Source of the DNA: UBA2779 sp965232165
Lineage (GTDB): Bacteria > Spirochaetota > Spirochaetia > DSM-2461
NCBI GenBank assembly: GCA_965232165.1
Contig: CBDDOY010000002.1
Coordinates: forward strand, 1,054,001 to 1,118,000
Direction of reading: 5' to 3'
Length of the DNA stretch: 64,000 bases
The notes beneath the pieces are model-generated. The model saw only the letters and a list, made by a program, of their open reading frames with translations, was not told the DNA's origin and did no database searches. Both the position numbers and the translations under genes were made by a program. Below, in pieces: positions 6,151 to 15,288 of this stretch; position 1 is the first letter of the stretch, and every line of letters begins with the position of its first letter.

Positions 6151-8388
6151 TTATTCCCTCTCATAGGCACCGATGTCGGGCACGGTGTCACGGGAGCGGC
6201 CGCGGGCATCCATGTCGGTTAACTCCACTGCCCCATTTGGCAGGGAAATTGTAGTGGAGGGGTCAGCCGGATTAGTGACCCAGTCGGTACGATCAGTACT
6301 ATAATACAATGTACCATCGCCTTCAAGATTTATCATGACAAAGAGCCCTGCATCAATGGCCGGACTTCCGTTCAAAAGGGCATGTGTCTGTACATAACCG
6401 TCGTCGTAGGACAGAGCAGTAGCCAGTAAAGGATCCGTGATGCTTATACTGCCGCTCTCGATTCTAATAGCATCCGTTATATTAGCAGGATCGGCGAAAC
6501 GGCCAATGCCGCCAGTGCCATCATAGGCCAGACCGTGCTGCACAATGCAGTTATAGAGGATGATGTTTTCATCACCCCCGTTGCTATCATTCTTCATATA
6601 GATCTGCTGATCCAGAGTCGATGAGCCTGCCTTTTTCTTGTTTCCCCAGAATAGCGAATTGATGACGGTAGGGCCGACATCTCCGTTGTTATTGTTATAC
6701 ATCCCGCCGCCTTTGTCTGCCGTATTACTTGAGAAAGTCACATTGATCAGGGTCGGAGCGGAGAATTGGTTATACATCCCGCCGCCGTGTTGTGCTTCAT
6801 TCTGAAAGAAGGTCACACTGGCCAGAATCGGAAAAGAGTAGCTGTTAAGCATTCCACCGCCGCCTCCCGTCACCGTATTACTTGAGAAAGTCACATTGCG
6901 CAGGAGTGGAGAGGAGTTGTCGTTGAACATCCCGCCGCCCCGTCCATCGCTGCCGTCTGCCTTATTGCCCAAGAAGGTCACATCTCTCAGATGTGGAGAG
7001 GAGTTGTCGTTGTACATCCCGCCGCCGTGTTGTGCTTCATTCTGAAAGAAGGTCACACTGGCCAGAATCGGAAAAGAGTAGCTGTTAAGCATTCCACCGC
7101 CGCCTCCCGTCACCGTATTACTTGAGAAAGTCACATTGCGCAGGAGTGGAGAGGAGTTGTCGTTGAACATCCCGCCGCCTCTGTAACCTGTCGTATTCCC
7201 AGAGAAAGTCACATTTATCAGATGTGGAGAGGAGTTGTCGTTGAACATCCCGCCGCCCCGTCCATTGCTGCCGTCTGCCTTATTGCCCGAGAAAGTCACA
7301 TTTATCAGATGTGGAGAGGAGTAAGCGTTATACATCCCGCCGCCCCGTCCATCGCTGCCGTCTACCTTATTGCCCGAGAAGGTCACATCGATCAGAGTTG
7401 GAGAGGAGTAAGCGTTATACATCCCGCCGCCATTCATAGTACCAGCATTCCCCCCTTGCACCGTCACGCTGTGGAGCAGGGCGGTGCCTGTCAAGGGAAC
7501 AGCATCGGTATAAGAGTTGTCAAACACTCTATGTGTATCGCTCCCGTTGAAAATGGTGGTGTTCGTGGCCGTGGCCGTGGCCGTGGCTGTGTCGGGTCGA
7601 TTCCATCCGTCATTCCAGCCGCCGACGATGGCCACCCTATTCTGCATCTTCAAGGCTGCGGTGTCATAGGTGCCTTGGCCCACCAGCAGGAAGGAAACCT
7701 CATTCGTTCCAGGAGCAGCCAATCCATCCAGTTTGTCTTTGAGAACACTCCCTGCGGCGGCGTTATCCCAGGAAGAGCCGTCTTCGGTCCCCGTTCCCTG
7801 TTCAGTGACATACACAACTTCACCCACATCATAGCCGGCGTAGCCTCCTAGTACACTCCGAGTGAAGGAACTGTACGTAGACAGGCCAAGGGCATAGGGA
7901 TTGGGAATGCTTTTATTTGCCATCATCGTCGCAAAATCGGAGTAAGGCGCAGCTTCCTTGCCGACAGTTACAGTGTGGCTTACTTCGCCGTTCGGGTTGT
8001 CCGCCTCGTCTGTAAGATAAGCGGCCGGAATTTTGAAGACGAAAGTCTCCCCAACTTGGGGATCATGGCTTGAAAAAATGATGATTAATCGAGAGGAATC
8101 GTCAGAGTCCACCATAACATCACTATTGACACTTTGGTCGGAGGAGCCATTTGTCCCGCTGGAGCTTGGCGGCATAGTGATCAGCACCGTTTTCGTCAAA
8201 TCGCTTAACTTGATCGGCTCATCAAAGCGAAGGCCGTACCCGAGTACGCCCGGAAGCATTTGGTCCTGGGCCGGAAGAAGTTTAGGGCCTTCTGTGTCGA
8301 ATGCAACCTTTATCCCCAAACCAGGACACGAGGCTAACACAGCCCCCATCGCTAATAGAACGAAAAATTTGAATGCTTTGAAAAACAT
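6151..8388 (-). CDS. Lipoprotein with Pmp-type beta-helix repeats
   Basis: A 745-aa protein with a lipoprotein signal peptide (GAVLASC, Cys at residue 21). The first 150 residues look like a beta-sandwich domain with a bacterial Ig-like feel (LITMPPS...VGETFVFKIPAAYLTDEADNPNG). From about residue 280 to 600 there are around ten repeats of the form GGGMYNxxSSPxLxNVTFSxN. GGGM/GGAI followed by FxxN is the signature of polymorphic membrane protein (Pmp)-like right-handed beta-helices, typical of surface adhesins. The C-terminus (DMDARGRSRDTVPDIGAYE) is the standard end of such beta-helix proteins. Two repeat blocks are identical at DNA level over 166 bp (6774-6939 and 7014-7179), which points to recent duplication and ongoing length change. 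Confidence 0.85.
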   Translation of the reverse strand: MFFKAFKFFVLLAMGAVLASCPGLGIKVAFDTEGPKLLPAQDQMLPGVLGYGLRFDEPIKLSDLTKTVLITMPPSSSGTNGSSDQSVNSDVMVDSDDSSRLIIIFSSHDPQVGETFVFKIPAAYLTDEADNPNGEVSHTVTVGKEAAPYSDFATMMANKSIPNPYALGLSTYSSFTRSVLGGYAGYDVGEVVYVTEQGTGTEDGSSWDNAAAGSVLKDKLDGLAAPGTNEVSFLLVGQGTYDTAALKMQNRVAIVGGWNDGWNRPDTATATATATNTTIFNGSDTHRVFDNSYTDAVPLTGTALLHSVTVQGGNAGTMNGGGMYNAYSSPTLIDVTFSGNKVDGSDGRGGGMYNAYSSPHLINVTFSGNKADGSNGRGGGMFNDNSSPHLINVTFSGNTTGYRGGGMFNDNSSPLLRNVTFSSNTVTGGGGGMLNSYSFPILASVTFFQNEAQHGGGMYNDNSSPHLRDVTFLGNKADGSDGRGGGMFNDNSSPLLRNVTFSSNTVTGGGGGMLNSYSFPILASVTFFQNEAQHGGGMYNQFSAPTLINVTFSSNTADKGGGMYNNNNGDVGPTVINSLFWGNKKKAGSSTLDQQIYMKNDSNGGDENIILYNCIVQHGLAYDGTGGIGRFADPANITDAIRIESGSISITDPLLATALSYDDGYVQTHALLNGSPAIDAGLFVMINLEGDGTLYYSTDRTDWVTNPADPSTTISLPNGAVELTDMDARGRSRDTVPDIGAYERE
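6774..7179. repeat. 240-bp tandem duplication inside the Pmp-like gene
   Basis: Bases 6774-6939 recur identically at 7014-7179, an offset of exactly 240 bp (80 codons). The duplication keeps the reading frame, so recombination would add or remove 80 residues of beta-helix. Confidence 0.9.
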
Positions 8389-8685
8389 ACTTCACTCCTT
8401 TCAGATGATTTGCAGAATAATCCAGTGTTCAGCCTGTATTCATGAAGCCGTCACACCCCATCGGCTTTCATTCGCCTGAATTCGATGAAAACATCTGTTA
8501 TTCCGCGTAGCAGCTTCAGGCTATAAAATACAATATCTATCTTTTGTTAATTTTCAATAGGAACACATAAGTTACAGAAAATCTCCTTCGGAGAAACACT
8601 CTCTAAACGCACTGTTAGCGGCCCTTTTTCTGAAGAGTAAAGAGTGATGAATTGATTGCGAATTCTGATTTTCTGGTTTTTGGAC
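8389..8685. other. Divergent intergenic region between the Pmp-like gene and the metal operon
   Basis: The region is A/T-rich and must hold promoters for the leftward Pmp-like gene and the rightward metal operon. I see no ORF with a good start in it. A short hairpin (AAATCTCC...GGAGAAAC) is near 8580-8597. Confidence 0.4.
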
Positions 8686-8712
8686 TTGACTGTGGTATTA
8701 TAAAGTATTACC
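8686..8712 (+). promoter_or_regulatory. Candidate promoter/operator of the metal-uptake operon
   Basis: TTGACT (8686-8691) could be a -35 box. It abuts an imperfect 19-bp dyad, GGTATTATAAAGTATTACC (8694-8712), just upstream of the first gene. The position suits a metalloregulator operator (DtxR/TroR-type, or the RHH protein encoded next). This is inferred from position and symmetry only. Confidence 0.35.
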
Positions 8713-8735
8713 ATCTGTTCATGAATTGTAGTAAA

Positions 8736-8996
8736 ATGAAGAGGGAAACAATCGCCTTCAAGGTGGATGAAGCCTTGGCCGAGGCCATGTCGGGAATTTC
8801 TAACAGATCGGGTTTCATCAGGACGGCGATTCTGTCGGCATTGGGGAATACTTGTCCCTTATGCAAAGGAACCGGCGTCTTAAGCGCATCACAGCGCATG
8901 CATTGGGAGATGTTTACTGCGCATCATCAGCTGCACACCTGCGGCAGATGCCGGGAATCTCATATCATCTGTGAGCATGAGGGAGGACGGGAATGA
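8736..8996 (+). CDS. Small ribbon-helix-helix protein with Cys/His metal-binding tail
   Basis: The 86-residue product starts MKRETIAFKVDEALAEAM and continues SNRSGFIRTAILSAL, the beta-strand and two helices of a ribbon-helix-helix DNA-binding domain. The C-terminal half has two Cys pairs (CPLCKGTG and CGRCRES) and several His (TAHHQLHT, CEHE), suggesting Zn or another metal. The TGA overlaps the start of the binding-protein gene (ATGA at 8993), so it is the first gene of a metal-uptake operon. The reasonable inference is a metal-responsive autoregulator, analogous to but not the same family as Zur or TroR. An upstream in-frame ATG at 8721 is possible; the shorter start gives the usual RHH N-terminus. 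Confidence 0.7.
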   Translation: MKRETIAFKVDEALAEAMSGISNRSGFIRTAILSALGNTCPLCKGTGVLSASQRMHWEMFTAHHQLHTCGRCRESHIICEHEGGRE

Positions 8997-10300
8997 GCAA
9001 TATCCGATATGGCATCATGCTTTTCATGGCGCTGATTCTCATCCTGACAGCGGGCTGCAGGAAGAATAGGGCTTCGGAATCCGCTGCCGAAGAAGCCGGA
9101 AGTCCTCTTCATATCCTTGCATCGACCAGCATCATCGGCGACATCGTTTCACAGATTGCCGGAAAGGATGCGGAAATAAAGACGGTGATACCGCCGGGGA
9201 TTAGCCCTCATGCCTGGGCGCCTAACCCCCGCGAATTGGCCGCGCTGGAAGATGCGGATATCATCTTTGTCAACGGACTCGGGCTGGAGGCTCAACTGCT
9301 CTCCATTCTCGACAGCCTCCATGCCCCTGTTGTCGTGGAACTCTCCCAGGGAATAGTTCCGTTAATGGGGAACCATGATCATGAGGATCATGCCGATCCC
9401 CATTTCTCAGAGGAGAACCATGATCATGAGGGTCATGCCGATCCCCATTTCTCAGAGGAGAATCATGATCATGAGGATCATGCCGATCCCCATTTCTCAG
9501 AGGAGAACCATGATCATGAGGATCATGCCGATCCCCATTTTTCAGAGGAGAACCATGATCATGAGGATCATGCCGATCCCCATTTTTCAGAGGAGAACCA
9601 TGATCATGAGGATCATGCCGATCCCCATTTTTCAGAGGAGAACCATGATCATGAGGATCATGCCGATCCCCATTTTTCAGAGGAGAACCATGATCATGAG
9701 GATCATGCCGATCCCCATCTTTGGTTCTCGCTCCGCAATGTGATTATCTGGACTCAAACTATCGCCGATGCCTTCAGTGCGATTGACCCAGAAAATGCCC
9801 TGTCTTATACCCAGGCGGCGGGGAGGTATGCGGAACGGCTCCGTAGCCTCGACGATACGATTGGAAATCTTACCTCCCGTATTCCGGCGGAGCATAGAAA
9901 GCTGATCACGGATCACAATGTCCTGGCTTATTTCGCAGAAGATTATGGCTTCTTTGTCATCGGCAGTCTCATCCCCTCAATCAGTGATCAGGCCGAACCT
10001 TCGGCGAAACACCTGATTACGCTCCAGGAAACCATTGAGGAAGAGGGGATACGGGCTATTTTTCTCGGTGAAGCAAGTTCTCAGGCTGTGAGGAATCTCG
10101 CTGATTCGGTCTCGAGAATAGGCGCTAGGACATTGCCCGTTGTTTCTCTGCGCACAGCATCGCTGGCTCCTCAAGGGGAGAGAGGCGATGATTATCTGGA
10201 CTTCATCCTCTATAATGCAGAGCTTATAACTCAGGCATTGTCTGGGGCCCAATCTGAAAGCGGGTCTTCAGGCCGCAGTAGGATAGGTACGATGCCTTGA
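8993..10300 (+). CDS. ZnuA/TroA-type metal-binding lipoprotein with expanded His-rich repeats
   Basis: A cluster A-I solute-binding protein of a Zn2+/Mn2+ ABC transporter. The lipoprotein signal ends LILTAGC, so it is membrane-anchored and periplasmic. The fold starts at residue 40 (ILASTSIIGDIVSQIAGKD). Likely ligands are the His in PPGISPHAWAPNPRELA, in DPHLW, and downstream Glu/His (EPSAKHLI). Between residues 126 and 242 the DPH motif is expanded into eight 15-residue units (NHDHEDHADPHFSEE), each with four His, the last running into the canonical DPHLWFS. His-rich loops in ZnuA proteins are thought to gather or sense Zn; this one is unusually long. The start overlaps the RHH gene and the stop overlaps the ATPase start. 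Confidence 0.93.
   Translation: MSNIRYGIMLFMALILILTAGCRKNRASESAAEEAGSPLHILASTSIIGDIVSQIAGKDAEIKTVIPPGISPHAWAPNPRELAALEDADIIFVNGLGLEAQLLSILDSLHAPVVVELSQGIVPLMGNHDHEDHADPHFSEENHDHEGHADPHFSEENHDHEDHADPHFSEENHDHEDHADPHFSEENHDHEDHADPHFSEENHDHEDHADPHFSEENHDHEDHADPHFSEENHDHEDHADPHLWFSLRNVIIWTQTIADAFSAIDPENALSYTQAAGRYAERLRSLDDTIGNLTSRIPAEHRKLITDHNVLAYFAEDYGFFVIGSLIPSISDQAEPSAKHLITLQETIEEEGIRAIFLGEASSQAVRNLADSVSRIGARTLPVVSLRTASLAPQGERGDDYLDFILYNAELITQALSGAQSESGSSGRSRIGTMP
9371..9718. repeat. 45-bp minisatellite in the metal-binding gene
   Basis: Seven complete 45-bp units plus a truncated eighth follow head to tail from 9371. They are nearly identical; one Asp-to-Gly change in unit 2 and a C/T difference (TTTCTCAGAG or TTTTTCAGAG) separate two subgroups. 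The unit is in frame, so gain or loss changes the His count without frameshift. Confidence 0.97.
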
Positions 10301-11103
10301 GAGATATAGCCTCCAGACTGCGTTATGGCGGGCAGTGTGATCTCGCTGCAATTCCCGATAGTCCGGCATTGAACTGTGCCGGATTGAATTTCCATTACCC
10401 CTCAGGTGAAGGAAGTGTCCTGGAAAATGTGAATCTCGTTGTGCACTCCGGCGAAATGGTTGCGCTGGTAGGCCCGAACGGCGCCGGAAAATCGACTTTG
10501 TTCAATCTCATTCTGGGCATAGAGAAGCTGACACAGGGGCAGATTGATGTCTATGGATATGCGGCGGCGGATTGTCTGCATAGGGTGGCGGTTGTCCCCC
10601 AGCGCAGCAAGGTGGACTGGCGTTTTCCGGTCAATGTCCGGCAGGTTGTGATGATGGGACGCTATGTTCATCTCGGCTGGTTTAAGAAGCCCGGTTCTAA
10701 AGACAATGAAGCCGTGGATGCAGCACTTGCGGCCATGGAAATCGCCGACTTGGCGGACAGGCAGGTCGGCGAGCTTTCGGGCGGCGAACAACAGCGGGTG
10801 ATGCTTGCCCGCACGCTGGCTCATGATGCCGACCTTCTCCTCCTTGATGAACCGCTGAATCATGTGGATATTTCCACCCAGGAACTCATCTTTCACAAGC
10901 TCGAAAGTCTCACGGCCCAGGGCAAGGCCGTCATTGTTTCCACCCATGACTTGGGCGTGTTGACAGTTCACTTCACCCGTGCCGTTTTTCTGGATAAACG
11001 CATCATTGCCGATGGTTATCCGAAGCAGGTTCTCACCCCTGAAACAATCGCCAATGCCTACGGCATAGAATTTCATAAGGATTACCGCCCATGGAATTCC
11101 TGA
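10297..11103 (+). CDS. Zn/Mn ABC transporter ATP-binding protein
   Basis: Walker A GPNGAGKST, the Q-loop (VPQRSKVDW), the signature LSGGEQQR and Walker B DLLLLDEP with the following H-loop (STHDLG) are all intact. At 268 aa it is a typical TroB/ZnuC/MntB ATPase, on the cytoplasmic side. The TTG start at 10297 overlaps the TGA of the binding-protein gene (TTGA). The first 30 residues (MRDIASRLRYGGQCD...) are an extension ahead of the usual ABC start; initiation could be later. It overlaps the permease gene by 13 bp, so the three transporter genes are translated as a unit. Confidence 0.93.
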   Translation: MRDIASRLRYGGQCDLAAIPDSPALNCAGLNFHYPSGEGSVLENVNLVVHSGEMVALVGPNGAGKSTLFNLILGIEKLTQGQIDVYGYAAADCLHRVAVVPQRSKVDWRFPVNVRQVVMMGRYVHLGWFKKPGSKDNEAVDAALAAMEIADLADRQVGELSGGEQQRVMLARTLAHDADLLLLDEPLNHVDISTQELIFHKLESLTAQGKAVIVSTHDLGVLTVHFTRAVFLDKRIIADGYPKQVLTPETIANAYGIEFHKDYRPWNS

Positions 11104-11909
11104 TTGAACCCCTGAGCCGGGCATTCCTCCTCAGAGGTTTGACCGGAGGTTTTCTGGTTGCCGTCGTATGTGCATCCTTAAGCGCCATCGTCGTTTGGCG
11201 GGGCCTGTCGTTTATGGGCGATGCCCTGGCGCATTCTGTTTTGCCGGGAATTGTGGCCGCCTATGTTCTGGGCATCAGTTTGTTCTGGGGCGCATTGGGC
11301 GCGGCATTGCTGGCAGTGATGGGGGTCGGCTTCATTTCCAGCCGTGGGCGGCTTAAGGAGGATGCGGCCATCGGTGTACTCTTTGCCGGATTCTTCGCCC
11401 TCGGGCTGCTGCTTCTGGGAAGAATCGCTACTTTTAGCGATCTCAGCCATATCCTGTTCGGGAACATTCTCGGCGTATCCGGTCATGACATCATACTCAT
11501 GGCCAGTGCCGCAGTCATCGTAGTCTCCGTGCTCATCCTGTGCTCCAAGGAAATCATCACCGCATCCTTCGATCCGGCACATGCGATGTCCATCGGCCTC
11601 TCCCCCGTGCTGGTGCGTTATCTCATCCTTGTGCTCCTGGCCCTGGCCACGGTTGCGGCGATACAGACCGTGGGAGTGGTTCTTGTGCTGGCCATGCTCG
11701 TTACTCCCGGGGCGGCGGCTTCTCTTATATCCCGCCGTTTCACCGGCATTATGTCCTTGTCGGTTCTTCTCGCTTTGCTGGCCACCTTGATAGGCTTCTA
11801 TACTTCCTACTACATCGATGCGGCATCCGGTCCGGCTATTGTGTTGACCCTTACCATCATGTTTTTCATCTGCGCGCTTATAGCCTGGGTAAAACGATGG
11901 ACGGATTGA
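11091..11909 (+). CDS. Zn/Mn ABC transporter permease
   Basis: A 272-aa integral membrane protein of the ABC-3 family (TroC/ZnuB/MntC), with about eight hydrophobic segments. Family landmarks are FMGDALAHSVLPGIVAAYVLG near residue 45, the EITASFDPAHAMSIGLSP region, and AIQTVGVVLVLAMLVTPGAAASL. It forms the transmembrane path for the preceding ATPase. Whether the system prefers Zn or Mn cannot be read from sequence; the His-rich binding protein favours Zn. Confidence 0.93.
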   Translation: MEFLIEPLSRAFLLRGLTGGFLVAVVCASLSAIVVWRGLSFMGDALAHSVLPGIVAAYVLGISLFWGALGAALLAVMGVGFISSRGRLKEDAAIGVLFAGFFALGLLLLGRIATFSDLSHILFGNILGVSGHDIILMASAAVIVVSVLILCSKEIITASFDPAHAMSIGLSPVLVRYLILVLLALATVAAIQTVGVVLVLAMLVTPGAAASLISRRFTGIMSLSVLLALLATLIGFYTSYYIDAASGPAIVLTLTIMFFICALIAWVKRWTD

Positions 11910-12031
11910 TTATAGCACTGTACAATTAATTTCAGAGCCTGTCCAAAAAAGGCATCATTGGCCTGCGTGCGGAAGGAAACGGAGGGCCTGGAATACCTGC
12001 GAATATGAAGGTTTCTGAGTCTCTTCATTAA

Positions 12032-12065
12032 CCCCCCCTCCCCTCCCCTCCCCTCTCCTCCCCCT
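12032..12065. repeat. C-rich microsatellite upstream of ileS
   Basis: A pyrimidine-only run built from CCCCT-like units lies about 60 bp before the ileS start. It could form an unusual DNA structure or vary in length. The rest of the 11910-12110 gap shows no gene. Confidence 0.8.
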
Positions 12066-12123
12066 GGCTAAGGGCCGATTCTTTTATTGGGCAATATCTG
12101 GAATAAGCTATTTGGAGAGTCCA

Positions 12124-15100
12124 GTGTACAAGAGTGTAGATCCCAAAGTTGATTTTCCCAGGATGGAAGAAGGAATTCTCAAGTACTGGGCGAAAAACCG
12201 GATCTTCGAGAAATCCTTTGAAAACCGCCCGGCAGAAGATGAATTCGTTTTTTACGATGGTCCGCCGTTTGCTACCGGCCTGCCTCATTTCGGTCATTTC
12301 GTGCCTGGCGCTATCAAAGATATCATACCCCGTTATGCGACGATGAAAGGAAGGCGCGTTGAGCGCCGGTTCGGGTGGGACTGCCATGGATTGCCGGTGG
12401 AATACGAGATGGAAAAGGAATTGGGCATTTCCGGGAAGAGTGAAATTGAGAAATACGGAATTCCCCGATTCAACGAAGCCTGCCGGTCCATTGTGCTGCG
12501 GTACACGGAGCATTGGCGGAAAATCATGATCCGTTCCGGCCGCTGGGTGGACTTCGATAATGACTATAAGACCATGGACCCAGACTACATGGAGTCGATC
12601 TGGTGGGTCGTCAAGGCCCTGTGGGAGAAAAACCTTGTGTACAAGGGTCATTACATACTCCCAAGCTGTCCCCGCTGCTCTACGCCGCTTTCCAATCACG
12701 AACTCAATCTCGGCGGTTATAAAGATGTTCACGACCCGGCCATCACCGTCCGTTTCCGCTTAACGGACGAGAAGAACACCGCCTTCCTTGCATGGACGAC
12801 GACACCTTGGACACTGATCAGCAATCTTGGTCTTGCACTCGGTGCACAGATTGACTATGTCAAGATCGAATATGGAGATTCCTGTTACATCCTGGCCGAG
12901 TCCAGGCTCGGGGAGTATTTCCCATCGGATATGGAGTACAGGGTATTGTGGAGAAAAAAAGGCCGGGAACTCAGCGGGATAGGCTACGATCCGCTGTTCC
13001 CCTACTTCGCAGACTATGCCGGCATGGGGGCCTTCCAAACACTCGCTGGAAACCATGTCTCCACCGAGGAGGGAACCGGCATCGTCCATACGGCACCAGG
13101 TTTTGGCGAAGACGATTATGAGCTGATGAAGGAAACAGGCGTGCCTGTGGCCTGTCCCGTAGACGAAGAAGGCCGCTATACGGGCGAAGTCCCCGATTAC
13201 GCCGGGCGCTTCGTAAAGGACTGCGACCGCGACATCATCGCCAGGCTGAAGGAGAACGGGGCGCTGTTCAAGCGTGATCAGATATTGCACTCCTATCCTC
13301 ATTGCTGGCGTTGTGACAGTCCGCTTTTATACAGAGCCGTCGGCTCATGGTTCGTCGATATTCAGAAGATCAAAAAGACCATGCTGACGGCAAACGAAGA
13401 GGTGGACTGGATGCCGCAGCATTTGAAGAATGGCCGTTTCGGGAAATGGCTGGCGAATGCCAGGGACTGGGCCATCAGCAGAAACCGCTACTGGGGTAAT
13501 CCAATTCCCTTCTGGGAATGCGATTCCTGCGGCGCTCTGGAATGTCTTGGCGGCCGGGAGGAGCTTTACGATAAGATCGGCGAGAAGGCCGCACAGAAGC
13601 ATAAGGCTAATGGAGGCGATCTCCACAAGCATCATGTCGACGGGCTTCGCTGGCCCTGTGTCTGCGGCGGTTCCATGGGACGCATCCCCGAGGTGTTGGA
13701 CTGTTGGTTTGAATCGGGGGCCATGCCCTATGCCCAGGTTCATTACCCTTTTGAGAACAAAGAGTGGTTTGAGGAGCATTTCCCGGCGGATTTCATATCC
13801 GAAGGACTGGATCAGACGAGAGGGTGGTTCTATACCCTCACCATCTTGGGGGCGGCATTATTTGGCTCTCCTGCTTTCCGGCATGTGGTTGTCAATGGAC
13901 TGGTGCTGGCCGAAGATGGGAAGAAAATGGCCAAGAGCCTGCGCAACTACACCGATCCGGCATTGGTGATGAATCAATTCGGCGCCGATGCGCTCAGGCT
14001 GTTTCTCATGAATTCGGCGGTGGTCAAGGCCGAGAACCTGCGATACTCCGACGACGGTGTCCGGGATGTTCTCAAGGGCGTCATCCTGCCGCTGTGGAAC
14101 GCCTACAGTTTCTTCGTCACCTATGCCAACATAGACGGCATACATCCAAACCATATTCCCGAGGATGCGGTAAATCCTCTCGATAGGTGGATTCTCTCTG
14201 AAACTGGCTTCCTCGTCGATGCTGTCGGGAAGATGCTGGACGCCTATGACATTCAAAAAGCCATTGAGCCCATCCTGAATTTCATTGATGCCCTCAATAA
14301 CTGGTATATTCGCCGTTCCCGTCGGCGCTTTTGGCGAAGCGAACAGGATGGGGATAAACTCCATGCCTATGCCACTCTCAGGGCCGCTCTCATAACCCTC
14401 GCCAAGGTGTCGGCGCCTTTCATCCCTTTTATAACCGACGAGATGTATCTCAATCTCCGAAATCCCGGGGATCCGGAATCTGTTCATCTCTGTGACTGGC
14501 CGGATGCCGCCGAATTCTTGCGGGATGAGCCGCTGGAAAGGAAAATGGCGGTTACAAGGCGTACGGTGAGCCTGGGCCGGGCCTTGCGGAACGCTCATGA
14601 GTTCAAAATTCGCCAGCCGCTGCTCAGCCTGCACATCGTTACAAGAGACTCTGCGGAAAAGGCCATACTTAAAGAGATGAGGGAACTCCTGGAAGAGGAA
14701 CTCAATGTCAAGAGCGTGCAATTCAAGGACAACGAGGAAGACCTGGTGGAATATTCTGCGAAGGCGAATTTCAAAGTTCTCGGCAGGAAACTGGGCCGGG
14801 ATATGAAGGCCGCCGCCGACCGCATCGCCTTGCTTACGCCTAAAGAGATAATCTGTCTGATTGAAGGCGCCGAACTCTCGGTGAATTTTAGCGGCATAGA
14901 CAGCACCGTTCTTGATCTCACTGCGGAGTCGGTGGAGGTGCGGCGCAGCGAGAAAACCGGCCTCAAGGTCATCAACGAAGGCTCTCTCACCCTGGCCCTG
15001 GATACGGAAATCACCCCTGAACTCCTGTCGGAGGGATTATCCCGAGACCTTGTGCGCGGCATACAGAACCTCCGCAAGGAGGCCTGTTTCGAGGTGACCG

Positions 15101-15288
15101 ACCGCATCATGGTGGAACTGACCTGTCCCCCCGATATTCGAGATGCCTGCCGTGTCCATGAGGAGTACATCACAGGAGAGATTCTCTCAGAGCCGCTGGT
15201 GTTCGTCGATGATGCGGGCACCGGGGCACGAAAGCTGTCCGTGGGAGGCCATGACATTGAGGTCAGCCTGAAGAAACAGCGGCAATGA
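12124..15288 (+). CDS. ileS: Isoleucyl-tRNA synthetase, eukaryote-type (IleRS2)
   Basis: Charges tRNA-Ile in the cytoplasm. The class I HIGH motif is LPHFGHF (HFGH at residues 55-58) and KMSKS is KKMAKS at about residue 600. An editing domain (residues about 180-390) includes the segment AWTTTPWTLISNLGLA. The 1,054-residue length and sequence fit the eukaryote-like IleRS2 clade, which is common in spirochaetes and known for mupirocin resistance. I chose the GTG at 12124 because GGAG lies 6 bases upstream and it yields the family start (M)YKSVDPKVDFPRMEE; the TTG at 12112 would put the RBS inside the gene. The stop overlaps the next gene by 4 bp. Confidence 0.96.
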   Translation: MYKSVDPKVDFPRMEEGILKYWAKNRIFEKSFENRPAEDEFVFYDGPPFATGLPHFGHFVPGAIKDIIPRYATMKGRRVERRFGWDCHGLPVEYEMEKELGISGKSEIEKYGIPRFNEACRSIVLRYTEHWRKIMIRSGRWVDFDNDYKTMDPDYMESIWWVVKALWEKNLVYKGHYILPSCPRCSTPLSNHELNLGGYKDVHDPAITVRFRLTDEKNTAFLAWTTTPWTLISNLGLALGAQIDYVKIEYGDSCYILAESRLGEYFPSDMEYRVLWRKKGRELSGIGYDPLFPYFADYAGMGAFQTLAGNHVSTEEGTGIVHTAPGFGEDDYELMKETGVPVACPVDEEGRYTGEVPDYAGRFVKDCDRDIIARLKENGALFKRDQILHSYPHCWRCDSPLLYRAVGSWFVDIQKIKKTMLTANEEVDWMPQHLKNGRFGKWLANARDWAISRNRYWGNPIPFWECDSCGALECLGGREELYDKIGEKAAQKHKANGGDLHKHHVDGLRWPCVCGGSMGRIPEVLDCWFESGAMPYAQVHYPFENKEWFEEHFPADFISEGLDQTRGWFYTLTILGAALFGSPAFRHVVVNGLVLAEDGKKMAKSLRNYTDPALVMNQFGADALRLFLMNSAVVKAENLRYSDDGVRDVLKGVILPLWNAYSFFVTYANIDGIHPNHIPEDAVNPLDRWILSETGFLVDAVGKMLDAYDIQKAIEPILNFIDALNNWYIRRSRRRFWRSEQDGDKLHAYATLRAALITLAKVSAPFIPFITDEMYLNLRNPGDPESVHLCDWPDAAEFLRDEPLERKMAVTRRTVSLGRALRNAHEFKIRQPLLSLHIVTRDSAEKAILKEMRELLEEELNVKSVQFKDNEEDLVEYSAKANFKVLGRKLGRDMKAAADRIALLTPKEIICLIEGAELSVNFSGIDSTVLDLTAESVEVRRSEKTGLKVINEGSLTLALDTEITPELLSEGLSRDLVRGIQNLRKEACFEVTDRIMVELTCPPDIRDACRVHEEYITGEILSEPLVFVDDAGTGARKLSVGGHDIEVSLKKQRQ

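Noticed and set aside
9371..9718. CRISPR array
   Set aside because: The 45-bp units are contiguous, in frame and without spacers; they are coding minisatellite repeats.
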